From Theristus sp. LFF4_11 (Eukaryota; Nematoda; Chromadorea; Monhysterida; Xyalidae): a DNA stretch of 64,000 nucleotides. This document shows positions 46,645-57,841 of the stretch, piece after piece (within the stretch, counting starts at the first letter, position 1; every line of letters begins with the position of its first letter). The stretch covers positions 1-64,000 of the forward strand of contig JASANC010005246.1 in the NCBI GenBank assembly GCA_030248135.1, given 5' to 3'. The translations under genes were made by a program, and so were the position numbers. Under the pieces are notes generated by a model that did no database searches, was not told where the DNA came from, and was given only the letters and a program-made list of their open reading frames with translations.

Positions 46645-47382
46645 TAGGGTTGTTAAAAAAAACAAAAATCGTCATTTTTGTTTTTTTTTTAAAAAAAAAA
46701 TTTTTTTTTTAAAAAAAAAAATTTCAAAAATCAAAGTTGTGCTAAATCAATCAGGGAGTCCGAAGAACCACATATGATATGCAAGCGCCTCCGGAATGAC
46801 ACCCGTATGGCGGAACTTTGCAGATTTTGTTTTGGTGACCTCAATTACCCCTTTTCCAAACCGTCACCATGCCTCTTCTTGTGTTTTGACCTCCAAAACG
46901 TCACTAATTGTCCCCAGCTAAGCTAATGCTGAAGTGAAGACAAACATACCGCCTTGAAATTCGATCAATTCTTCTGATGGTGTCGCGACGACACGACACG
47001 AAGCAGCAACCAGACAACGTAGCGCTTGCAAACGGTGCAGCGAGCACAATCGGACGCTCTGCGAGGCTAATCGTCACCTTATCTGCATCGGAAATGGTAG
47101 GCTAAGCTTTGGGACGCTCAAAAACTTCATCGCAGATGTTGTCGAAGCCTAAAATCAGTCGGTAAAACGGCCCAAAATCGACTGCTAAAGGTTTTACGAG
47201 GTATAATCAAAGAAAATTTTTGTTGAACTTTCGAAAAATTGTGCCAAAATTGAGGTTTTCAGAGCATATTAGAGGAAAATTTTTCGAATTTTTTTTTAAA
47301 AAAAAAAAATCGGCATTTTTGTTTTTTTTTTAATCACTTTTTTTTTTTAAAAAAAAATTTTCATTTTTGTTTAACAACCCTA
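46645..47382. mobile_element. Intact hAT-type MITE (TAGGGTTG family) with 8-bp duplication
   Basis: The ends TAGGGTTGTTAAAA and (inverted) TAGGGTTGTTAAAC are flanked by exact CTCCCCAG (46637-46644 and 47383-47390), again of the form nTnnnnAn. 738 bp, best reference copy of the family. It lies inside the right half of the CATAGTTGTTC MITE 44155-47416. Confidence 0.92.
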
Positions 47383-47656
47383 CTCCCCAGGCCCCCCCCC
47401 CCCTAGAACAACTATGGCCCCTGCCCTTTAACACAGGAAAGAAAAAATGCAAAAACTAAATTGATCATTTTCACCTTATCAAAAAGGCTTGGCTTAGGGA
47501 TTTTCAGATTAGGATTAGAACCCTGGAACAACTATAATGGATTTATTATTCATATATCGATGATTTCAGTCAGCAGTATAATTATAATATCTGATCCTCA
47601 TCTGAGCATATCATCGCAATAAACTATCAAAAAGAACACTGAGCGCAAACGAATCT

Positions 47657-50600
47657 ATGATGGAAGTACCACCGAGTCAACCGGCCGAGGCCTACGGCGC
47701 CGCAATGGCCGGCGCTGCGTTTGATCCGGCTGCTTTCGTCCGAAAACCGTCTACCCTGCTGCGTGCACTTTCATTTGTGAGTTTTCAGGTTTTTTGTTGA
47801 CTTGCACTGGATGAATGGTTTTTGTTCTAAAATACAATTCTCAAAGCGTTTTCACGTTTGTTGTGTTAGCGTTACATCTGGAGTTAGAGGGGAAACTCTG
47901 GATTTAAAAAAAGTTAGTTTTGTTGGTTAGGTTGTTAGGTTTGTTTGAAGCGTCTCTTCGAGCTGTATTCAGCTATCAGCTGGTCCATTTTCAGAGCAAT
48001 CCGCTGAACTATGAAAACGTAAATCGTGTTTTATTCAATTTTTGTCTATTTCGTAGAAGAAAAATTGCATCTTAAGCAGGGGCAATTTTTGACGTGTAAT
48101 TAAATAATGAGTCGTTCTTAGTTGTTGCTCTTTACAAAATAACCAAAATTTGGCTGTGTTCATGTCCAAACATCCCTGTTTGCTGCAGCCAAGTCTGCAC
48201 CGGCACCCCCACGGCCCAACCCCGTTCGTTCGGCCGGACCCCTCCTCAAGACACTTGGCTTCAGGTTCAGCCACATATGCTATCTGCCACATGGCGAGAG
48301 CTCGCTCTTCAAAACACCTATGTTTGTCTTTGGAAACGTATTGAATACACGTACCAGATTTCGCGATCACGTTGCGAGCAACTGACAGACGCAAGTTCAC
48401 TAACACACACAGCAATGATGTTTCAGTTCTGTTGTGACCATGAAGTTATCGGGCATCTGAAAAACGGTTCTGTGGTGTGGTATGGTATTGACCAATACCT
48501 CCGTCCCAATCGTTTAACGTTAGTTATGTCGCACGACTCCATTGTGGGTCTGACCAAACACGCACACACATCAAACAGCGAAATCTTATAATTTGACCGA
48601 CCTGCTGAAATGCAATTTCCGAAACGACATTTCAATTCAGCCCAGTCATTTCAACGCTAAAAATTGATTCCTGAAACTATCCAAATTGAAAAATATGTAG
48701 TACGATGGTCAAAATGACCGAATAATGACATGTAGCTAAAGTACACGAGGAAATTTAGGGAAAATTTTGGTTTGAACTTTCTTTTGAATTTTCAGAGCAA
48801 AGTAGACGAATTTTTTAAGTAAAAAACCAAATGAAAAAAAAACAAAAAAATTTAAAAAAACGTTTTTTTTTCAAACCCCCTAACTCTAGTTACATCACAT
48901 GTTTGTCTTTGGTGGTTTTTGTTGTATAGTCACCCAAACCGCATGAGTTCATGTTCACTGTTTCGTTGTTTAAAATCCCAAACGGTTTACGTGTCAGTTT
49001 TCATGTGTCAAGCTCAACTGCACACTTGTCGAGTTAACGTGGCGCTGCCGCATTTTGACTTTAAACACCGATTTTTTAAGCTGAAAGCGTATCCTTAATT
49101 CAATAAGAGCACATTGCACACAACTCCAAGACGCCATAACCAGTTTTTTTCAATTCTTTGGCATCGGTTGTTGGGTCACAAAACGTGACTTGTTGATTTG
49201 GTTGTTTAATCTTCGCCACTTCTAATTATTCCGGCCTGTGGTGTACGTGGTGCAAGCATGCAAGCAGCTTAGCGTTGCGTTGTTCGCAGCGTACGAGTTT
49301 CAGTCTCGCATCTCGCGTGTATTTCATTTTGCATCATGTTTTCTAACTCGTACTACACATATTGCTTACGGAGCCTATTTTCGCGTGACTCAATTGGCCT
49401 CGTGATACTTTCGAAGAGAGTGAGCGAGCTGCGGTTGCTTTGCTGCATGTCTGTGTCTGCATGTCTGTGCTTATGTTTGTGTGCTTTCCACTGTAACTCG
49501 TATCGACTGTGAGACGTTATGCTGCGACGGCATTGCACAGGCGCCAGCTTTATTCGGCATCCACTCTGGTGTGCGTTTAGAAGCAGCCGGTGTCGTGCTC
49601 AGCAGCTTGAACCGGGAGGGGGGCACCTTGGCACATACAAGACAGCATGCTTGTGCTCGGATTGCACACGGCTGCGCAGAAGCTTGACTGAGCTCTTAGC
49701 GCAGTGGCGCGCTGTGTTCAGCGTGCAATAGCAACTGTCGGCTGAACAGCGTTTCCCGACTGAAATGACGTCTGTTCATGTTGCCAGCAAAACGAGGGGC
49801 TGACAATGACACAACGACGCGTGTTTATCAGAGAAAAAGAGAGAGGAAAGAGGGGGAGGGGGGGGGGGGGGAGGGGGGGGGGGGGGGGGGGCGAGGGGAA
49901 AGGGGGGGGACGTGCCTCTTTGCTGTTTTTCTCATCGTGTGGCTACGTGTGAGCGTTGTGTAGTGCTTCAAAGCAGCGATTTGAAAATCTGTTGTCATTG
50001 TAGAACTGGTGAATTAATGCCGAAATCTGCTCAACAGCACTGCACTCAAACACGATTTTGAATTTTGACCACCGAGTGAAAACAAAACACTTTTGTTTCA
50101 GATTTGCGCGCTCGTGGTGACGTGGTCGATTTCATCTGGAGGCTGGTATTTAGTGAGAGCTGATTATGAAATCTGTCTGTTTGGCTACAATAATTTTGGC
50201 TGTGGCTGGGGCACGGCCATCGGTGTTCTCTCGTTGTTTGCATCAATCATTTTTCTGGTCATTGGTAAGTTAGTAAAAAATTGCCTTTGAAAAACTAATT
50301 GGTTGGGATGCGACATTCATGAAGCAGTATTTTCTTGCGATTGGCTATTGTGATCATAACTACGCGTAATTTTTTTGTGAAAAGAAACCGCACGGTTTTA
50401 AAACTGTTTTTACCAGGGCTTTTTCTCGAAAATGCTTTTTAGCTTCAGAATATTGCTCTGGATTTTGCCAAACACACAACTGTGCAAGAAAAGCTGGATA
50501 AAACCTGTGCTTTGTGAACAATTTTGCTTTTCCCGCAAAATTGAGTGGTGGGTTCCACGACTGAAAATTGGATTTGTTTTTACGACTAAAAGTTCAGATT

Positions 50601-52115
50601 TTCTGTTGGTAAGCACGTTTTTTATTATTTGCTTAAAACGAAACCGGTTCAAAACCGGTTTCTTTTCATGGTAAAAACACGGTAAAAACCATAGCAACGC
50701 GGTCACAAAATGCTTCTTCATGAATGCCGCTATGCCCGGGCGTCGGTGCGGGATGCGTACGCCATTTAGTGCGCCAAGCGGCGTCGCACTCACCACGCCG
50801 GTGCACAGACATGATTTGAACGTTTCATTCAGCTGTAAACGATGGTTGGTCGATGTAGCACTATGCAGCCAGAGTTCCTATTTGTTTGCCGAGACAGTGT
50901 TTTAGTTGACTTCTGACGATTTAGTGATACAATTTGCAACAAAAAACGCAAATATAAATGTTTATTTGCAGACGCACTATTTTCGAAAATCAGCGCCATC
51001 AATACGCGCAGAAAAGTGGTGTTGGCCGATCTAGGCACTTCCGGTTTGTTCGGCTCTCATACGGAATGGCCGAGTAAACATGGCAGCTTTTTTAGGGGGC
51101 AAGGAACGCGCGAAATTTGAGTGACAGAAAAAAACCGTCCAGAAACCGAACTGTGTGTCAAATATGACGTGTTTTTTTAATGATAGGTCTTCGTGCTATT
51201 CTGTTCATTCTTTTTCCGTCGCACACATGAGATTTGAAATTAAGTTTTCATTTTTGAAAAAGACAACTCCTAGTCTGCGACTGATCCCGCCTGGATGGAT
51301 GCCTTATTTATTCGGCCGTACTGTACTTAGTCGTCTCAATCGTCAACCGTGTTCTGTGATTGATGTCTAAAACTACAGGCGCGTTTGCGGTGCTGTATTT
51401 TCTGACATTCCTTCTGCTGACGAAACTGTGGATGGGCTCCGATCTGTCCAACTTGAACTACGACCCGAATCCGCCTCGCGCCGCGCTCGTCTTCAGTCTG
51501 TTCGCCATCGGCAGCTGGGTGCGTTCCATTTTCGTTGGTTTCGTTTGTGGCCACGATTCCGATGAAGAACACCCGCGAATCCCGTGTGTTCAACGCTGTT
51601 TGGTGAAACCGGTGTCCACAAATGCACTGCAGTCGCGAGTGCAGCAGCAGTGCACAGCGAGCTCATGTCACATTGCAGGGTGGCTTGACGTGGTTCGCTT
51701 ATGGGCTGTACAAGCAGGGTGCCGCAAACGCGTTCGCGCCCGCTGCGTATGACACGGACTTCGCAGCAAACGCTGCCGTCCCACCAGGTTTGTTTCGTCG
51801 TTTGTTTTTTTTTTACTTTTTGCTTCGTTGGTTTTGTCGTATCACCAAAGGAGCGCAAATTATGCACAAAGTTTTATTTCATTTGAGCTCGCTGCTTGAC
51901 TAATTCGTTCTGCACATCGTTCACATGCCGAGCAGAGCAGCGTGCCAATGCAAACGTTGTGTCTGTTGAGCAACATCGACTGTTTGCAACGGGTGATTGG
52001 TGGGTTTCGCATCAGTCAACAACAAACGTCCATTGCAGGTGGCCAGTACGGTGAGCCAGCGTATGGCGACGTTCCTCAGCAGCAGCTGCCGCAGTCCTAT
52101 CAGCAAGGCTACTGA
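47657..52115 (+). CDS. Synaptogyrin, four-TM MARVEL vesicle protein
   Basis: Synaptogyrins are tetraspan proteins of synaptic and other small vesicles. Exons 47657-47776, 50102-50264, 50972-51043, 51379-51518, 51679-51787 and 52039-52115 give 226 aa, close to the usual length (about 230). The N-terminus AYGAAMAGAAFDPAAFVRKP matches the synaptogyrin AYGAGKAGGAFDPYTLVRQP pattern. TM segments: FVICALVVTWSISSGGWYL, GTAIGVLSLFASIIFLVIG, GAFAVLYFLTFLLLTKLWMG and AALVFSLFAIGSWGGLTWFA. The cytosolic tail ends in a Gln/Tyr-rich QQQLPQSYQQGY, as in other family members. The start is the first of two adjacent ATG codons. Intron 1 (2.3 kb) contains a long poly-G tract. Confidence 0.94.
49845..49911 (+). 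repeat. Poly-G tract in synaptogyrin intron 1
   Basis: GAGAGGAAAGAGG leads into runs of 14, 18 and 8 or more consecutive G separated by single A or C residues. It is on the transcribed sense strand, so both DNA and pre-mRNA could form G-quadruplexes (inference). Confidence 0.9.
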
Positions 52116-53324
52116 ATGGAGTTGCTCATCAGAGAGTTGTGCAAAATCAAAATTTTACGTCATTCCTTTCATGTGTAGCTCATTATAATCAAAGTGGCAT
52201 ATTGATATTATTGTTTCTCGCTGTTTATCATTTTTGAGGACGTCGTCGTTTCTTCTAGTCGCACACACGCACATACTTTGGTCGGTTTTTGGAATTACTT
52301 AACGCTGCTGTTGTGGTTGTTTTTCATGTTTAGTTGTCTCGTTCCTTGTCAGTTTTCGTTCTACTAGCAGTTTATTGGTCGCGTATCTGTGCTTCCACCT
52401 TTCAGAATCGTGTTAGTTCATCAAACCAGCTTCCGATTGTTTAGTCCAACAAGTAGTTTTCAATTTCAAATGAAGGGTCCATTTGTTCAATTTAGGTTTT
52501 TGGGCATTTTTTATTTCCTTTTCATAACACTCCAAAGAACTTCAGATAAAAAATGCAGCAGCTTGTTATCTTGTTCTTGTGTCATTCCTGAGATTTTTTA
52601 CTTGTCATTCAACGAATATTCGGTGGTATTTTCAATTATTTGCCATTTTCACAATACGGTTTGTTCGTTCGACTCACTTGTTCGTGTTTGTGATTTGCGA
52701 TGTTTCACAGATTTCTGCCAAACATACTTTCACCGCAGTTATTTATTTCCGAAATGTTGTGACTGTGTGTCCCGGTGAGGCTTTACAAAACATTCCTATC
52801 GTTGTGCACCCTCGACGGTTGTTCGTCATTTTGTCGTTGTCGTTTCCCATTCATGGCATTTTTTGTTTGTTTGTTTATGTGTTTGTTTGTTATGGCAGTC
52901 ATGAGATTTTCAGACAAATTGCAAAGTTTCTCAAAATGTCTTTATACTTTAGAAATCCGGTGCCGTTTCCATGCTAGCTCTCAGCAAATTTAGAAATGTT
53001 TGCGCACAAAATTTCGTTGTCGTAAGCCACAAGATTGCTATCAAAACTGTGAATGGTTGGATTTGCCGAGAGACTTGCCATTTTTGCTTTTGTCTGCACA
53101 TGTTCTGCTAAGAAATGGATTTTCTTGTTCGAACTAATCAGGTATTTGTCGATAAAATGGTACAAATAATTGTATTGATGGTTTTTTTTGAACTTTTATT
53201 GCCAGGTCAGTACACCTGCACCAATGAGCGACATGGAAGTATTGTGTGGTCGAGAATATCATGTTGGATCTGTGGCTCATTTGATTTCAGTTTTTAGACT
53301 GTTTCGCCCAATCCAGTTTTCAAG
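52116..53324. other. Intergenic between synaptogyrin and EMC4
   Basis: 1.2 kb, T-rich on the plus strand, no gene or repeat recognised. Both neighbours run in the same direction, but the gap is much larger than typical nematode operon spacing. Confidence 0.5.
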
Positions 53325-55291
53325 ATGACATCCACCAGCGGCAAACATCAGCAAGCGAATTTAGCGCAAAAATGGAAACTGGACATTGTCGTGCCGAAAT
53401 GTAGGACTTGCAAGTTTGCTTTCTTTGGTTTTTTTGTTTGTTTCCTGCGAACAATTTCTTTCGAACTCGCAAAACTTTTCCATGTCGACTGAATCATGCG
53501 GTTATATTTTTCGTTGGTCATCTTGGTAACGGTGCACAAAGGGAAGGTGTTTCGTAATACACGAAATACAAGAAGTTCGCTGTTTTTGCGGTTTCGCCAG
53601 GTGGACGCATACCGCGGTGCCCCGCTGGCTCGTCAGTGCGACGGACACCAGGCAGAGAACTGCCGACGGTGTTTCACCACAGACAGATCTCATATAGTCT
53701 TAGTAAAACATGTCGGAATGCTACGCTTACTCCAACCGAGCAGTGCACGTTTGCCCAATTGTCTGTTGCATTGCAGCGTACCGCGCGCCCTCGTCGTCCT
53801 CAATCGAGCCGCCCGGCTACGTGCCCGGTCAGCAGGTGGTTGCGCACGCGTCCGGGCCCGAGAGCTCCAGTTCACGTGACGCCGCACAGCAGCAGCACCT
53901 GCTCAGCAAACGCGCCTGGGAGGTGGCGCTCGCGCCGCTCAAGGTCTGCAGCGTATCGTTCTCGTTGTTGTCAGGCAGTTGGCCACTCTCTTGCAACTGA
54001 TGTCAATCAGCTCGGCCGTTGCGCCGAGAGCGGCATGGCTGCGTTTTGCCTGCGAGCTCCGCGACAAATGCTACACGTTTAGCGCCGCTGTGTGTGAGAG
54101 AAATGCCAGGGACCACGCCTGCCGGGATGCCAAGGAGCGTCGCTTGCCACGGAGGCACGCACCATGACGCACTCCCCTGTGTTGTTGCATCGTCCGGTTT
54201 TTCAGTGCAACAACAAGCTACACTCGCAGTTACAGTTGAACTGGGTGTACGTCAACATTTACACACACCGACGTTGCTGAACGTCTTTTATGCAAGTTTC
54301 GCGCGCTCCTTGCACCCTGAAGAAGGCTGCCCTGCTTAAACAGGCTGACTGTGTTTCACGGGTGTGTTTTGTGCACGTCAGGCGCTGCCAATGAATCTGT
54401 TCGTGATGTACATGGCCGGCTCGTCCATCAGCATCTTCCCGATCATGATGGTGTCGATGATGGCCTGGCGACCGGTGAAGGCAATCATGTCCACGTCACA
54501 GACGTTCAAAGGTGCCAACATCCGTTGTTCTGCTTGCATTCACGAAGTTTCCTTACTTTCCTACCAGTTGAACGGTTTTTTGTTGCGTTTGTTTCGTATC
54601 GTGTGAGGCGCGGCAGTGAACTCCCGCAATATAAACGTTTCTTTCGGTTCCACCGCAACTCGATGCGTTTGCTTGCCTTGCGGGCGTAGACAGGAAATTA
54701 TCTGTGATGCGACAGTTCAAAAATTACCTGTGACTCTCAGTGATTCCTCACTCTGTCGTGTCTGAGAAGCTCGTGTGTATCTTCGGGAATTTTGAATTGC
54801 CGCGTCAACTATGAAACTAATTTCCTATCTATGCGCGCATTCAATCGCAGAACTGAAAAAAGTATATGTGATATAGACGACGACGCATACCAGCTCTCCT
54901 CGATTGGTATTCATATTTAAAAATTAAAAAAAAATTTTTTGATTTTCGATGAGTTGCTGCTCGCAATAAAGTGTCGTAGGTTCCTAATCCTAAATCTAAT
55001 TCTAATCCTAAGCGAAGCCTTTTTGATATGGTGAAAAAGGATCAAATTTGTTTTTCCAATTGTGTGGTCACTGCAACCGGTGCTGAGCTGAGTACAGGTA
55101 TGGAGGAGCAACTCGGCTCGTGTGTCGCGCAGAAGTGCGTCTTTCTGCTGGGCAATCTGGTCGGCATTGCTGTGGCGGTGTACAAGTGCAGCGCAATGGG
55201 ACTGCTGCCGACGCACGCCAGTGACTGGCTGGACTTTGTGCAGCAGCCGGAGCGCGCTGAGCACTCGTTCGCTGGATGGGCACTCAGCTGA
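53325..55291 (+). CDS. emc4: EMC4, ER membrane protein complex subunit 4
   Basis: EMC4 is a subunit of the ER membrane complex, which inserts and folds multipass membrane proteins. Exons 53325-53400, 53777-53943, 54382-54511 and 55098-55291 keep frame and give 188 aa (human 183). Conserved stretches: KWKLDIVVP near the N-terminus, [33 protein letters not shown] (TM1 region), [40 protein letters not shown] (TM2) and [18 protein letters not shown] near the end. These match the family almost residue for residue. The start at 53325 is the first ATG of the exon carrying the KWKLDIV block. Confidence 0.95.
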
Positions 55292-56898
55292 CACAGGGGC
55301 GTTCGCAAAGTGCTTGGTGCCAGCCGCTGCACACTCGTATTATAACACAGTGACGTTGCACCACACAAGCACACAGGCACACGGTCCGTATTACTGCAGC
55401 GCGTCTGTGCCAGCGTGTCTGCTTGTCCCCGTGTGCAACATTGCTGTTTTTATTTCCGAGTACAATCGTCTTATACCAGCACTTTACTGTCAGGTTACCG
55501 GGTGTTGCCATGTGTCTGAGCAAAAATGATAATTTATTGCTAAAGAGTACGACGTCAAAAAAGTTACCGTTTGTTTGCATTGTTTCATTTCATATTTTTA
55601 ATAATCTATTGTATTTGTGGTTTTGTAGCGTTCCCCGCAACGTGTTCGTGGTTTTATCCCGAAGCTGATCGAACAATAATAAATAAACTGATTCTCTGAT
55701 TTCGAACAATTTTGTTGGGCTTACTTGACTTCGCTAAAACACAAACAAAGCAGCGATGAAATGAAAGCTTTTTGTGTGGTGCGACTGAATTCAACAAGAG
55801 TCGTCTACCAACTGAAAACCATGTTTTGCTCGTGAAACACTTTTTTGAAGCAAAAAAATGCAAAAGAAACAACTCGCCGCTATATGTTGAATTCAGTCAC
55901 ACGTCACATCGCTCAAAAAACTCATCTCATCGGTGCTCTTCAGAAAAAAATAAAATATGCGTGCAACGTGATGTTTCACGTCGGCCGCCAGACCAATACT
56001 AACATTTTGGTTTTTTGTCTTCGGCCTGGTTACACAGCCACTTTGGTCGGATGGTGCTGAAATTAGGCACATATCACATATAAGGTATTCTTTGAGGAAC
56101 AGCTACTGAAAATTTTATTCAAATGGTTCATTGTTGGCGAGATATGAGCTATCAAAAGGTGGTACACTACTTATGCGCCACCCTGTACAAAATTTGAATT
56201 TATTTGATACGTACATTGTACAAGAACTATTCGACAACAATAAGCGGATAATTTTGCGTGAACACTTGTTATGCTTGTGCGTCAGCGTACGTTTGCGCGT
56301 GCTTGCTTGCTTATGACTGTGCAACATTACTTTTGTGTGTGGTGTACGTGTGTGTTATTGAAGTGCGGCGTCTTCGACTGACCAGGCACGTGTTCAGTTT
56401 CATAAAACACGCGCAAGCAATCGCCACTGTAGGCTGTGGGCGGAGTCCCTCCACAACACACGTGAACACATAATAGAACTTGTCTTTGGCATGACTGTAC
56501 TGTTGAACAATTTTGAGAGGGATAAAAACAGGCATCATGCCGTGAGGAGTGAGGTTAGGAAGTTACCACCAACTGTGTTGCTATCATTATGTCATTGTTA
56601 AAAGTGTTGTGCTCAATAAATTGGATGTAACCATGGATGTTGTTTTTTTTGTGACCAGTCTCAGAGTGACAAAATCAGTTCATTGCGTACCACCATGGAA
56701 TAGTTCTTTTCATTTTAAATTTTTTTAAAGAACTGTTATACTGTTTTTATGTTTTCTTTTATTTTAGAAATCTTACTTGACTGCGCTACATGCTTTTCAC
56801 ATGGTCATTTGACGACCGTTTGCCGTTATGGATTGGACTTGTTACGATGGATCGTAATCGCTGAAGCAGTAACCATCAACAAAAAAAAACTGCGAACG
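55292..56898. other. Intergenic between EMC4 and Slit
   Basis: 1.6 kb. An AATAAA at 55679 may serve EMC4. No gene, repeat or clear promoter motif recognised upstream of Slit. Confidence 0.4.
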
Positions 56899-57841
56899 AT
56901 GCGTCTCACTGTGAAACTGTTAGTGCTGTTGAAGTTGCAGCTGTTACTGGTGCTATCAATTGATGTGACATCAGCGTCAGACGAAGCCGTTGAATCTGAA
57001 CTGTCGTTTTGCCCAAAGCCTTGCGACTGCAATGGCCTCACGGTGCTCTGCGCTGGGCGTGCGCTCTCAAAAGTGCCAGAGAAGTTGCCGCCACAGGTGC
57101 AAAGGCTGTACGTTCCGCATTGTCATTTGATTGTCATCACTTTTTCATACCGTTTTTCTTTCCGTTTTGTGCTCTTCATTTTTTGTCATTGTGTGTTATT
57201 GCGGTGTACTGACCGGGTCCATCGTTTCAGTGACCTTCAAGACAACAACATCGTTCACGTTCGCACGACAGACTTCGTTGGGTTGCGGAATCTAAAAGTT
57301 TTGTGAGTTTTTTCAGTGTTTTTTTAAAATGCAGCTTTATTAATTCGGTTCAGCACTGTTCACTGTTTAAACTGAGAAACAGGAAAACTGTTAGAATTGG
57401 GCTTGTTCGAACTATTATCATAGCTTGCCCATACTGGGTGTCAACAGGCAAAGAAATAAGCATCATGCGCACAAATTTCGGTGGTGTGAATTCGGCCAGT
57501 TTCAACAAAACGATGCCAATTCAAGCTATTTCCGGTTAATTTAGAAAGATTCCTTTGTGTCATGGTCATTTTAAATATTGGTTGCAGACAACTGATGAAT
57601 AATGAATTGCACACCATTGAACGGGGCGCTTTCGACGGCCTGCAAAGTCTGCAACGACTGTAAGTAATATGCAGCGATTGAGTTTTATTGATTTGGAAAC
57701 AAGCTGCATTTGTTACAAAGCGGCGATGGAAAAGTAAAGGGGTTGTGATGCTGTTTTTTTCTATTTCCGACGGCTAAATCGAAACCGATTGCGTTCACTG
57801 CCGGATGGTCTGTTCAAACACACAGTGGAACTGCATCGATT
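56899..57841 (+). CDS. slit: Slit, N-terminal part (signal peptide, LRRNT and first LRRs); gene continues to the right
   Basis: Slit is the secreted ligand of Robo receptors in axon and cell guidance. Exons 56899-57107, 57231-57302, 57588-57659 and 57770-57841. The start ATG gives a signal peptide (MRLTVKLLVLLKLQLLLVLS). The LRR N-cap follows: CPKPCDCNGLTVLCAGRALS, then VPEKLPPQVQRL. Exons 2-4 are each exactly 72 nt, one 24-residue repeat apiece: DLQDNNIVHVRTTDFVGLRN, QLMNNELHTIERGAFDGLQS and RLNRNRLRSLPDGLFKHTVE. The second and third match vertebrate Slit closely (QLMENKISTIERGAF; RLNRNHL), which separates it from other LRR proteins. The acceptor before exon 4 reads TTTCCG instead of an AG. 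Further LRRs, EGF, laminin-G and cystine-knot parts are not in this window. Confidence 0.9.

Larger units (their letters stand above)
44155..47416. mobile_element. CATAGTTGTTC MITE split by four nested insertions
   Basis: The outer ends CATAGTTGTTCCAGAG (44155) and CTAGAACAACTATG (ending 47416) are flanked by exact GCCCCTGC (44147-44154 and 47417-47424). Removing four inner elements (44199-44676, 44709-45501, 45504-46263 and 46645-47382) leaves about 480 bp, the length of the solitary copies, so the outer element is the oldest of the stack. Poly-G runs and GATAGATAGCTGG repeats are as in the other copies. Confidence 0.9.

Noticed and set aside
47657..55291. Synaptogyrin and EMC4 as a nematode-type operon
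   Set aside because: The genes are 1.2 kb apart, far more than usual operon spacing, and no trans-splicing signal is evident.
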